From Liolophura sinensis (Eukaryota; Mollusca; Polyplacophora; Chitonida; Chitonidae): DNA of 64,000 nt. This document shows positions 36,001 to 47,214 of this stretch, piece after piece; positions within the stretch are counted from its first letter, which is position 1, and each line of letters opens with the position of its first letter. Where the stretch lies: the NCBI RefSeq assembly GCF_032854445.1, contig NC_088295.1, positions 80,564,028 to 80,628,027 of the forward strand. Direction: 5' to 3'. The position numbers and the translations under genes were made by a program. The notes below the pieces were generated by a model. The model did not search any database and was not told the origin of the DNA. It saw only the letters and a list, made by a program, of their open reading frames with translations.

Positions 36001-37150
36001 TAATCCAGAAATATATAAACTAACATTTTCCTGACACTCATCGTGTGTTATCCTAACACTCACGTGGTCAGATTATTCGGGGATCTATAGTCACATTTTC
36101 TTGGCACTCATCATGCGTTACCCTGACACTCGTGTGATCAGACTATTAGAGCATCTATAGTCACATTTTCTTGGCACTCATCGTGCGTTACCCTGACACT
36201 CGTGTGATCAGACTATTAGAGCATCTAGTCACATTTTCCTGACACTCATCATGCGTTACCCTGACACTCGTGTGATCAGACTATTAGAGCATCTATAGTC
36301 ACATTTTCTTGGCACTCATCGTGCGTTACCCTGACACTCGTGTGATCAGATTATTAGAGCATCTATAGTCACATTTTCCTGACACTCATCGTGTGTTATC
36401 CTAACACTCACATGGTCAGATTATTCGGGGATCTATAGTCACATTTTCTTGGCACTCATCATGTGGTACCCTGACACTCGTGTGATCAGACTATTAGAGC
36501 ATCTATAGTCACATTTTCTTGGCACTCATCGTGCGTTACCCTGACACTCGTGTGATCAGACTATTAGAGCATCTATAGTCACATTTTCTTGGCACTCATC
36601 GTGTGTTACCCTGACACTCGTGTGATCAGACTATTAGAGCATCTATAGTCACATTTTCCTGACACTCATCGTGTGTTATCCTAACACTCACGTGGTCAGA
36701 TTATTCGGGGATCTATAGAGTCACATTTTCTTGACACTCATCATGCGTTACCCTGACACTCGTGAGGTCAGATCATTCGGCCATCTATGGAGTCACATTT
36801 TCCTGACACTCATCTTGTGTTACCCTGACCTTCACGCGGTTAGATAATTCGGGCCTCTATAGGGTCAGCTTTTCCTGACACTCATCATTTGGTACTCTGA
36901 CACTCACGTGGTCAGTTGATTCGGGCGTTTATAGTCACATTTTGATGACACTCATCGTGTGTTACCTTGACACTCATGTAATCAGATGATTCGGTCATCT
37001 ATGAAGTCATTCATGTCACTGTGTTAACCCGAGACATTTGACATGTGGTCAAATTATCCGGCACCTTTTTACAGTCACATTTTCATGCCCCACATCTCGA
37101 TGTTACTCTTACAACCACGTAAAAATGTAAATGTGGTGAAATTATCCTGA
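36001..37150. repeat. Minisatellite array, 70-bp units, about 14 copies, higher-order structure
   Basis: Units read ATCTATAGTCACATTTTCTT, then GGCACTCATCGTGCGTTACC, then CTGACACTCGTGTGATCAGA and CTATTAGAGC. A variant unit ending ATTATTCGGGG recurs at 36082, 36430 and 36710, that is after five and then four units. The array decays after about 36720 and fades out by about 37150. Each 70-bp unit looks like three modified copies of the neighbouring 25-bp unit. Confidence 0.93.
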
Positions 37151-39256
37151 CACCTGTAAATCTACCAAATGTGATACCGTCATTGCTATATTACCCTCAA
37201 ATAGTAAGTTATCTTGGGTGAATTCCGTGAAGAACGGTAGAACTAGATCAGCGTGATATTGTCCCATACATGTCAAAACAACGCTGTGGCAGTAATGTTA
37301 CCTGTATCATTCTGGTAGTAATAAGTCATCTACTGATTGATATTTACTTCCAGTAAACTGGAGTAGCCTTGTATTGTGATTGTTATGAACTTGGATGCAT
37401 ATGTGTCTATTAGAATAGCGAGAAAATACACAGACGAAAGCTACCAACACTTCAACGTTCATCCCATTCATAGCTTGACTGCAATTAACCAGCGTACGGT
37501 GACAACACTGGTATGGGTTTTGTTCTTGCCAAGCCGTATAGCCATCAGTTAAGGAAGACAATGTGATGCTTTACCGAGTGAATAAAATCCATACAACGTT
37601 AAACCCCAACAAACAAAAAGGAAACATGGGAATAATTATGCTCTTCTGGTGGAGCAAGAATGGGAAGGTTAAAATGGTAAATGTGCGATGACCAGCATAT
37701 ACGATTGCATACTACCGAGGTGTAACAAAAATAATTATGGAAATAATATATATAAATATAATGAATATGTAGCCATCACAGGTGTTACCCGTTACATTCT
37801 ATTTTTTAATTTTTAAGTTTGAGCAACAGCTGTACCCTACTCCCACACACTGGGAAACAAATAGCTAGCTAAAAATTGCCCCGCTCCTGGCGCTCTGCCA
37901 GCGCGAACTGATTAATGTTTTTGCTTTAGGGCAATTTAGAGTGGATAACCCAGATTCCAGCCAAATCAGGTGATGTGATGTCAGACGTACACTACCGTGA
38001 GAGGTCAGACAGGATTAAGAGGCCCATAGCCCCAGCTCTATAGAGAACGTTTACTCAGGGATGACGCTAGACGTCTTCTTCAAACATACATACTAACTTT
38101 TTATTTTATTTTTTGTTTCTTTCACAGGATTATTTATATTACAAACGACATCTAACGGCCTGACTTTGTATTTTAAGGACACCAATGACTTTTCAAAGGA
38201 AATTGGTTTCGAACCTATACCTATTGTCATGAGTTTTGGCCAGATAAGTGGACAAATAGGGGTATTGTTTTCATTCGTATACTATACCACGTGTAATATC
38301 TAGGTCCACAGGCTTAAAATCGTTTGGTCGTTTGAATATCTGTGAGAGATGATATATTATGCCTAGTTCAACATGAGCTAATTTATATCCAATCGTCGAT
38401 AATAAACGTCACAGCTATCTTATTTATGTACATGCTTCCAGTATCCAAATTGCTTTTCTATTTCTTCAACGTCATGCAGTAGGGGTTAGAAACGTCACAG
38501 ATTTCGTGAAAAGATTCGTGAACTGTCATATATTTCAAAACGTTTTACTCTCCTAAATTGGTGACTCAGACCTAAATGTTAAGCCATAATGCTCGCTATA
38601 GACAGGCTTGGTCTTTCTGAATAATACTGATTATCTGTTCTTAGATTATAAGGTTAGCTCAGATATAAATCGAACAATATAGGCGAATAACTGAGCGATT
38701 GAGATTGCATCGCTGCGGGACAGACAAATTCATGCAAGTGACCGTGTTAAAGCATTATGACCATCGACAGTTACACACAGTTCAGTAAAATCCGTGTATT
38801 TTATTCCACTCGTTGTAACATCTGAGATTTTACATGGGTTCGAGAACAGTTTCAAGACGAAAATACATTTTAAGAAATTGGATTGAAGTGGAATTCTGCG
38901 CTATCGCCGAAGACTGTACTGTTGTACTATATACATAACAATGGTCAGGCGCTTGTGTTTATCCCACCTACGACACGTTTCCCACGTTACCTAAGACAGT
39001 TTGGCGACTACATATTGCATGTGGCGTATGCAAATTAGACATAAACGATAACCTCACAAAGGGACACTGAACTAGTCATATCAAATTAGAGATAGCTGAA
39101 GATTTCGTGATTTGAGGTCACATCCTCACAGTTAGGTCGTACAACAGAGTCACGTAGCAAGAAGCCATGGAAAATGTTGGCATGAGCATCAATGAACATT
39201 TCTGACATATTTAGTTGGAGATTTTACGAAGTAGTTGTATATTAATTATATTAAAT
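37151..39256. other. Intergenic, no gene supported
   Basis: No protein-like frame. A repeat tail ACGTTAAACCCCAACAAACA at about 37597-37617 is typical of another molluscan SINE 3' end; its body was not recognised. Confidence 0.45.
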
Positions 39257-39267
39257 AAATCTGTTGG

Positions 39268-39380
39268 GAGATATTTATTTATTTATTTGTTTGGTACTTT
39301 AAACCGTACTCAAACATATTTGACTTATACGACGGCGGCCAGCCTTACGGCGTGAGTGAAAATGGACAAAGCCCGCGGAA
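39268..39380 (-). repeat. Truncated SINE with 11-bp target-site duplication
   Basis: Flanked by AAATCTGTTGG at 39257-39267 and 39381-39391. On the - strand it keeps the tail and the first part of the body (ACGACGGCGGCCAGC on the + strand) and is 5'-truncated. Confidence 0.9.
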
Positions 39381-39391
39381 AAATCTGTTGG

Positions 39392-40879
39392 AAGCCATTG
39401 TATAAAGAAAAGATTTACATATGTGGAGCTGATAATCCAGCAACAGGAGACTTTTAAAGGAATATGGAAAGTACATAATTTTCCACAAGTCCTTAATGTG
39501 AATTATTCACCTTCTGAAATCCAGACAAATACTTTCTTATTCTGTGAGAAATGACTTCAGTAATGTTGCATTGCAATTACTTTTTTTCCTTTCTGAACAC
39601 AAATGTGCCTTTCAGAGTTGGCTTCGAATGCGATAAAGACGGTATTGTGAGAGTTCAGTGACATTGCAGATCTAACCTGCTACACTCTCAGCAGTCGTGA
39701 GTTGGCAGACAATGTCATTTGTGACGGAAATCGGCCAATGCTGTGACCGTTGCGTGACACCGGTAACATTTCGTGTCAAATGTGTTTGGTTTATTCAGCT
39801 ATTTTTTGTGTGGGATTGCACTACCTGTATTGTTCTGGCTTCTAATTATGGACCGTTTGTATATAGAGGCCAGACAGCCAGATTATAACCGGTACCTGCA
39901 GAGAACACGTGGGGTCTAGAATATAGGTGGGTCACGATATTCAATAACCTGGCACGTTATTACAGACTATGGGGAGAAAGTGGGGACAGGTGGAAATCAG
40001 CTCAATAACCACTCCACACACACGCACGCACACACACAGTGCTTGTTACGTCACGCTCACAGCTGTATGCTGGTGATAAACTCTTCTGCCTACGTCCAGA
40101 GGTGTTACTATGCAGTCCATGAAGGTGAGCACGTCATGTACTCAGGAAATCTACAATAGGCCGAGAACGAAGAGTGCACGATCTACGAAACTGCTTATGT
40201 GCCTACAACACTGTTCTTAAAAGTTCACATTGTTCGAAATAACAAATGGTACATATTCGTCTCAAGCATGTATTATTTAGCAAAACATGCCATATGATCG
40301 GGTGTTTTCGTGTGCATGTAGCTTTCGTATATACGGAGAAGTGGTCAGTTTGGGTGTTTTGATTTGATGTGTAGGTTTCACTTTTTTCACGATTTTGCCA
40401 ATGATTTGTATAATCGATATATAGTTAATAAGCAATGAATGCAGCTGTACAGTCATACAGGCAGCTGGGGTTGTAATTATCGAGCAGTTCAAGACTTATG
40501 TCATCAATTGTAAGTGTTTAAAGAGCCAAACACAGCACAGAACAAAGCTCAAATTGTGATTAGTGCATTCATCTGTAGTAAAGACTCGGTACAGAGCAAA
40601 ACATTTTATTTGTTTTCTTTGGATTTTTGACAATCTTAGGACGTTTGATAAACATGAACACAAAAGTTTTAAGATATTCAATGCATTATGCTGTGTGTTT
40701 ATTTAGGTTGATTGTTTCTCGTGGTAGAGCTATTTTGCTGCTCGGAGATTCACATTGCGCTCTAAGATCTAATATATTAAAATGATGGAATACTACGACT
40801 TTTGAGTGGTGGCAGAATAAAGTATGTGATGGCTACATATTATTATGTTATATGTAACAGACTACCGGGCTATTTATGT
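39392..40879. other. Intergenic, no gene supported
   Basis: Only a short CA/CACG-rich stretch at about 40015-40038 and small unsupported frames were seen. Confidence 0.45.
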
Positions 40880-41404
40880 TGCAGGATAAGATACTGTATT
40901 CTAGCGTCATAGGGACGACATAATATTATGTTGCAGTATTAGATACTGCATTCCAGCATCATCCAGACGACAAAATATTATGTTGCAGTATACGATACTG
41001 TATTCTAGCATCATCCAAACGACATAATTTTATGTTGCAGCCTATAAGACACCATATTCTAGCATGATAGGGACGACATAATATTATGTTGCAGTATTAG
41101 ATACTGTATTCTAGCATAATCCAGACGACATAATATTATATTCCACTATAAGATACTGTATTCCAGCATCATCCAAACGACAAAATATTATGTTGCAGTA
41201 TACGATACTGTATTCTAGCATCGTCCAGACGACATAATTTTATGTTGCAGTCTATAGGACACTCTATTCTAGCATCATCAAGACGACATCATTTTATGTT
41301 GCAGTATATAAGACACTGTATTCTAGCATCATCCAGGCGACATAATATTATGTTGTGGTATATAAGAAACTGTATTCTAGCATTATTTAGAAGACAAAAT
41401 TTTA
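40880..41404. repeat. Minisatellite array, 52-54-bp units, 10 copies
   Basis: Each unit has GATACTGTATTCTAGCATCA, then CGACATAAT and TTATGTTGCAG. Units 2-4 resemble units 6-8 in their shared variants (TATACGATAC, CCAAACGAC), suggesting block duplication of about four units. Confidence 0.93.
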
Positions 41405-42130
41405 TGGTTAATTCTGCTATGGAAATTGTCTACCAACGTCAAGGAATGTGACAACATTAGTAATTTGTATAATTTTGTAAAAATACTTAATGTACACGTC
41501 CATTGACATTGTTAGGTGAATTTCTCCATCATTCCATCGACTCCCTTATCTTTAAAACTTTATGTGTATATACGATACAGCGTGGTGTATATAAGCTGAT
41601 AGACTGACTATATACAATGGTATTGTCCATAAACCTCAGTTCTGTTTTAAGTTTTATTTAATAAGGATCTGGTCCAAATGTAGTACAACAAATCTAAGGA
41701 AAGGAACACCAACAACACGTTTTTTGAACTCTTTACTCAAGTCTATCAGTAACCGTAACTGTAATCTCGAATAACCACATTCACACACAAAAATGAAAAA
41801 TATTTTGTCAGCTATGGTATTATTACATGATAAGCCAAATACAGAATAATTCACTGCCTCATGTATTTAATGCTAACAATAATCTGTCCCCATAAAGTCA
41901 TCATCTATACTTCCTCACGAGCTTAAACATATATAGGGTTGTAAATGCCTCATACACAAAAAATCTCGTCCTGAGACTATATATAACTGTAAAACTGTAA
42001 ACCCTTATACACTACACCTAGAAGTCTATGACTTATCAACCAGGAATTAATTATGTACTACCTTTTCCCAGATTTACACTGAATGAAGTCGTTGTTTTGT
42101 TGTCTTCAGGAAACAAATATTAAGTATATG
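41405..42130. other. Intergenic, nothing recognised
   Basis: AT-rich sequence without a supported frame or repeat. Confidence 0.4.
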
Positions 42131-42230
42131 ATTGACTGATTGATGTTTAACTAATACTCAAGACTCATTCACTTACACAAGCTGGTGGTCAGTTTTTATG
42201 GGTGATAAACCACCGGCCTTTGGCAAGATA

Positions 42231-42232
<2 letters not shown>
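42131..42232 (-). repeat. Fragment of a second SINE type
   Basis: The + strand reads GATTGATGTTTAACTAATAC, then CTCAAGACTCATTCACTTA, GGTCAGTTTTTATGGGTG and AAACCACCGGCCTTTGGCAA. This follows the order of the main family but with a distinct body that I recognise from molluscan sequence (TTTAACG, GGTCAGTTTTTATGG, CCACCGACCTT). It is cut at the (TA)n run. Confidence 0.5.

Positions 42233-42235
<3 letters not shown>

Positions 42236-42296
<61 letters not shown>
42236..42296. repeat. (TA)n microsatellite
   Basis: An almost uninterrupted run of about 30 TA dinucleotides. It may be the tail of the adjacent - strand SINE. Confidence 0.97.
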
Positions 42297-42300
<4 letters not shown>

Positions 42301-42452
42301 GGTTTTCAAGGAACTTAAAACTGGATACCCATACAATCCTACAATTACTAGCCATCGCTTATTGTCACCAAAGCACCAAAAAGTCTCCTATCACCGATCG
42401 GAATTGAACCCGCATGTCATGAGCCTAGAGTCGTACACCTTAATCACTCCAT
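42297..42452 (-). repeat. tRNA-derived SINE with (TA)n tail
   Basis: On the - strand the head reads like a tRNA with a GTGATTAAGG segment and a box B GGGTTCAATTCC (42411-42400 region). About 100 bases of unrelated body follow, running into the (TA)n. The lack of a tRNA acceptor stem and the extra body argue against a functional tRNA gene. It is different from the main SINE family here. Confidence 0.5.
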
Positions 42453-43818
42453 GAAATTAATTCTGAGCGAAAATACATGAGTCGTGGGCGGAACAAAGGG
42501 TGAAGGTCAGGAGTTTGGTGTAACTGTTCTTCTGACTGCGATAAACAATCCATGTGAACTGTACAAAAGCACCCGCCCTTGTGATTCATAGCTTTAACCC
42601 CTCCCCCCCCCCCCCCCAACAACCCCCATTGTTTTGCAGCGACACGACGTTGTTATGACGTGGCTCTCTTTGACAGGTCCGCAAAAACTGCTCACAGCCG
42701 CCAGTCGGCGGGCTGATCTATATGTGTCTGACATTTATACATATATGTGTGATCAACCTAGTTTTGGCTGTCCTCTTACGTGCAATAGGGTCCGACCTGT
42801 GACAGCTACAGCCCCAGACCGGTCACAAGCAGTTTAAGGTAACCTTGCGACAGGCGCAAAGATAAATCACGTCATAAATAGCTGTATGAACTTTAATCAT
42901 GGTCTATATAAACAGCATAATAACAATGTAATCAATGTGAACTGACAAATACTACTTAGTCCATGTGCCAGCGTACATATCTTATCCTAACAGTGCATTA
43001 AGTATGTTGTACTTTTGCACTGTCCTAAAGAACGAAGGTTTCAACGTCAACAGGTAGGGCCTAATGTATATGAAAATACCATTCCCTCGTCTGCCAGTTT
43101 ATGCTATATGAGCTACTGAACTTATATATAAGTAGCATAAGAGCTACTGAACCTATATATAAGCCCAGACCGCTTGCCTAGCGACGTTAAAAATATGACA
43201 CCACTTAACTATATATGCCTATCTACTTCACAAGCCAACGACACCACTGTCCTACTGAAATTACACACCTGCCACACCGACACCACGCGCTGCTATATCT
43301 TAGCAGCATATAAATATCAGTCATCTGCTAACCTAGCAACCGTAAATTTACAACACCACTCGCCTGATCCCACCCCAGCCCCAATCTCCTTCAAATCTGT
43401 GTGTCGTTCGCTCACCGCCTTTGCCATCCCACTCTCTTGAAACGCAATAGTTAACATTTTCTTAATGCTAAAATGATACCTGTTAAAATCGGTAAAATAT
43501 GACTATCAACATTTTCAAATAATTCGTCGCGTAATGATTGTTTGCAGGGTGTAACATAATTTTACATAACATAAGATTTTAACATTTATAATCCCGAACA
43601 CAAGACCTATAAGTGTTTATTTAACATAAGATAGTGTTAAATTGCAGCCTCTTTTTGTCATTTTGTAAAGTGTTCTGTAAACATTACAAATGTTTTCCCG
43701 CCTCCCCAACTGACAAGTTATCACGAATGGTGTACCTACATGTATATACTGACCTGGCCTACCTGTAACACCGTTAGTCCGACGTCACAAACCCACTCAA
43801 CACATCCGAGATGCTAAC
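42453..43818. other. Intergenic, no gene supported
   Basis: Includes a C-homopolymer at about 42602-42617 and a 31-bp-offset direct duplication at 43110-43163 that carries TATATATAAG twice. An 82-codon ORF from ATG 43195 follows but shows no domain or signal peptide. Confidence 0.4.
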
Positions 43819-43972
43819 TTTATTTATTTGATTGGTATTATAGGCCGTACTCAAGAATATTTCGTTTGTACGACGGCGATCAGCATTGTGGCGAGAGGAA
43901 AGCGGGCTGAGTCCGGGGGAAACCTACGAACCTTCCCACGTCCTGTCGGAGACAAAGCCAGCATGAGCTTGT
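43819..43972 (-). repeat. SINE copy, truncated and internally deleted
   Basis: Tail, GATTGGTATTATAGGCCGTA and ACGACGGCGATCAGCATT are visible on the + strand. The block around the GGTTGCTGG segment is missing, and the copy ends before the tRNA head. Confidence 0.85.
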
Positions 43973-44118
43973 ACCTCTAGTAAAAAAAACAAACTTCAAG
44001 CCTTGGTGAAGATTATCTGTTTCTTTAGTCAGGATGCTAAATGTTATTAGTGATCAATATATGCTCTAGTGCGCACGTCGAAATTCTTGATTATAATCAG
44101 ATTGTAACACGACACAAA

Positions 44119-44403
44119 TGTATTTATTTATTTATTTGATTGGTGTTTTATGCCGTACTAAAGAATATTTCCCTTATACGACGGCGGGCAGCATTATGGT
44201 GGGAGGAAACTGGGCAGATCCCGGGGGAAACCGACGATCATCCGCAGGTTGCTGGAAGGCCTTCCCACAAACGACTGGAGAGGAAGCCAGCATGAGTTGG
44301 GCTTGATCTCACAGCGACTGCATTGGTGAGAGACTCCTGGGTCATTACGCTGCGCTAGCGCGCTAAACAACTGAGCCACATAGCCTCCTCCCCCCACCCC
44401 CCC
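44119..44403 (-). repeat. Full-length SINE with target-site duplication
   Basis: Has the tail, body, box-B-like and box-A-like regions; the + strand ends CTAAACAACTGAGCCACATA, then a C-run. It is flanked by CGACACAAA at 44110-44118 and 44404-44412. Confidence 0.92.
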
Positions 44404-44412
44404 CGACACAAA

Positions 44413-45412
44413 GGTAAAAAAATATGTAGCACGGCACCACATTTACTAAGGCTAAAATTTACTACTGGCATGTTGGCAGACAGTTGCTGAATAGATCTGA
44501 GTGAAATCTTATAAGAATGGAAGGACTTGTAAAGTTGTCGGTTGCCGTTCCCTTTGGGGATTACATGGATGTCTGGGAACCTGAGAGGTAAAGTAGGTAA
44601 TGTGAGACAACAAAGGTGGGTTTCGCCCACACCTAGCTCTCCCACGGGGCACTACAGCCACAGCGGAGAAGTGTAATAAAACAGAGAACGTGGCAATCTG
44701 ATATCCTTGTACTGGGTGAAGCTAACACTTTGTTGAATGGAGTGATAATGCTGTCAAACCGTTATGGGCAATCGCTTTGAAAGGAAGATATCAAGGTGAC
44801 AACACACTTAAATTTGATTAGCACGTTTTTGACAAGAAAGTAAGCCAGTTATGGATACCGCATATCGTTAGTTTGGATACAATCCTCCATCGTTTTACTC
44901 ATACTATACCTGTATCAGTTATTACTGATAATTACTGCTAAATATTTTGGAGCAGGTTAACCACTAACTGATTGGAAAATTTTGTCAAAGGGCATTTCTC
45001 GGGTAGTTTTTCATTTTTTTGTGTGTTCGTAAAAATCTTAATAATGCTTAGTACCTAATATACAAAATGACTTATACGTAAGAATCTATCTTAAGTTACA
45101 TGCTTAGCTCCGACACTCAATGTCCGCTTGCGAACAGATCATTTAGAAGCTGCACGGGGATAACATGATAGATGTATAATATACGAGCAGTTCTAGATTC
45201 TCTCGAGCTTTGGGAGAAACCATCGAGCTCTAATAGTGCTATTCAGAACTCACAAAGGGAGGTGGGGCTGGAAATGTACCATTTCGTTGTCACGCAGAAC
45301 TTGAAAGGTCACGAAAAGAAACTGAATTGATGTACGTAGACAGTACTTAAATCAAAGGATTCGTGTATAAGAGAGGTTATGAGGCGGGGAGAGAAATAGC
45401 TTCCGAGATTCA
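44413..45412. other. Intergenic, nothing recognised
   Basis: No supported frame or repeat. Confidence 0.4.
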
Positions 45413-45562
45413 TTCATTTATTAGATTGGTTTTTAATATTTCACACGGGAGCTTCTTGCCCATGCGGTCGGTGTGACTTCATGACAGCTTGATCATCTAT
45501 GCTCCCACTGTGGCCATACGTGGAGAGGTCTTCTAGCAACCTACAGATGGTCGTGGGTTTCT
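45413..45562. repeat. Composite of two SINE fragments in opposite orientation
   Basis: 45413-45444 resembles the 3' end in - orientation (ATTTATTAGATTGGTTTTTA). 45459-45562 resembles the middle in + orientation (GGAGAGGTCTTCTAGCAACC, then AGATGGTCGTGGGTTTC). The two are head-to-tail mismatched, so this is either two insertions or an inversion. Confidence 0.6.
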
Positions 45563-47066
45563 ACAATCAGTCACATTTTTTTGAACCTAACGAGTCAGAA
45601 CCCACTGGTAACCACCGCCCTTCGCCAGGTATATATAAGAAACCTCCTACCATATGGCCGCAACCGAATCAGCAACAAAGGCTGAGACATGAAGAGTGCA
45701 AACTTCAACTTTTTTTCAGCTGAACTGGGAAGAGTTTAACATATCATCTACAGAGTGCATAGAGGGCATCAAGAGAACAGGCCAGTCCATCATCCTCGCC
45801 GCCGAGACAATTTCAAAACGTGACAATATAACCGGAAAACGACAAGTGTCCTACAGTGAAGATGCATGGTGATACACCAGCGATCCGCACATGGTCTATT
45901 ATGGGAGATTGATTGATATCAAGCCAAATATATATTTCGTTAACATGTTTTGGGAGAAAGAGGCTCTGTTCTGTCATCAGTGGATGGATCCAACATTACA
46001 AATTTCACACCACTCCTAATTATCGTGACAACATTCCTTTACTTTTATATTCTCCATTACAACAATATTGATTACGATCAGTCAGATGCATGGTCTTGAT
46101 TCAGAGTTCAGACAGGATTATTGCGTATCCCATGCTCTATGTTATTATGTACACTGACACCATCCTCTTTGGATGCATCACCAATTCAACACTATGTACA
46201 CTGCATAGGGTAGAGCGTATAGAATAGACATCTCATGTAAAAGTACCTGTTAAAATACATGTATGTAATTCTGTTTATATTCTTTACACCACATTTCATG
46301 GTCGAGTTTTCTTGTTCTGAAACATCGCCAAGATACTCAACGACTGGCACATTATCACTTGTCAGCAATTGCTTCCCTAACAACATAGCTTCAGATTGGA
46401 GTTTTATGCTGTGGTAATGGGTGTGCTGTTGTGGTATCTGTTAGGCCGCAGTGCCTCCACTCTACAATGTTTGATACGTAATCGTGTCCTGCGCCTGTCT
46501 GCCTCGATTTAGTTCAGGTCATCTTTCGTGATATAAGGTCCGCAATTAGTGCGGATAGGCCTACAAATAACTAACGTAGCACAGGTCACATCGAGCAGAG
46601 GGGAATGGTCGCTGTCAGCAATTGACCGTATTTTATGAATGGGTACAAAGTTAAAGAAACTTCACCTGATTAATGTTTCTAGTTCAAGCTCGTGACATTT
46701 TTTTCGCTCACTCACAAGTTTTTCTATGCCGTGCGTGTCTTGACTTGGCTGCCGTCTCAGTGTCGTATTTCTCATGACCCGCCTTAGCCCGGTGTTATCT
46801 GTTACATCATGTGACATGATTGTGGTCGGCGGGCAACTATTTCCGGACTACCTGCACCTATCTATGTGCTGACGTATATAGATGATAAAGGGAAAAAAGA
46901 CATGGGAGCACCTTAAGGAAATCAGTGTGTTTTTCTGACACAAAGCTCAGCTGATCTTGGGGCGAGCAAAACGAGATTAATTTCTTCACATTCCCCAGCC
47001 AATCTTCATGCAATCTGTTCAACATTTAACAAATTAGCCACTGAATGTATCGTTCCAGTTTGGGTG
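45563..47066. other. Intergenic, nothing recognised
   Basis: CpG-normal sequence with no protein-like frame. Confidence 0.4.
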
Positions 47067-47214
47067 TATTTATTTATTTATTTATTTTATTTCATTGGTG
47101 TTTTTCGCCGTACTCAAGATTTCACATATACGACGGCGCTGGTGTTATGGTGGGTGGTAACCAGGCATAGCCCGGGGGAGAACCATGACCATCCATAGCA
47201 TGCATTGGTAACTA
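47067..47214 (-). repeat. SINE copy with internal deletion
   Basis: Tail and body start are present (CATTGGTGTTTTTCGCCGTA on the + strand). After the GACCATCC segment it jumps directly to GCATTGGTAAC, skipping about 80 bases of the full-length element. Confidence 0.85.

Noticed and set aside
34757-37150. Regular repeats considered as a CRISPR array
   Set aside because: Units are contiguous and degenerate without unique spacers, and the genome is animal. They are minisatellites.
42385-42452. tRNA gene candidate on the - strand
   Set aside because: Box B is good, but a paired acceptor stem and clean anticodon arm are not seen, and SINE body follows directly.
43174-43440. ORF after a duplicated TATATATAAG
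   Set aside because: The nearest true ATG (43195) sits too close to the TATA-like element for a normal leader, and the peptide is low in recognisable features.
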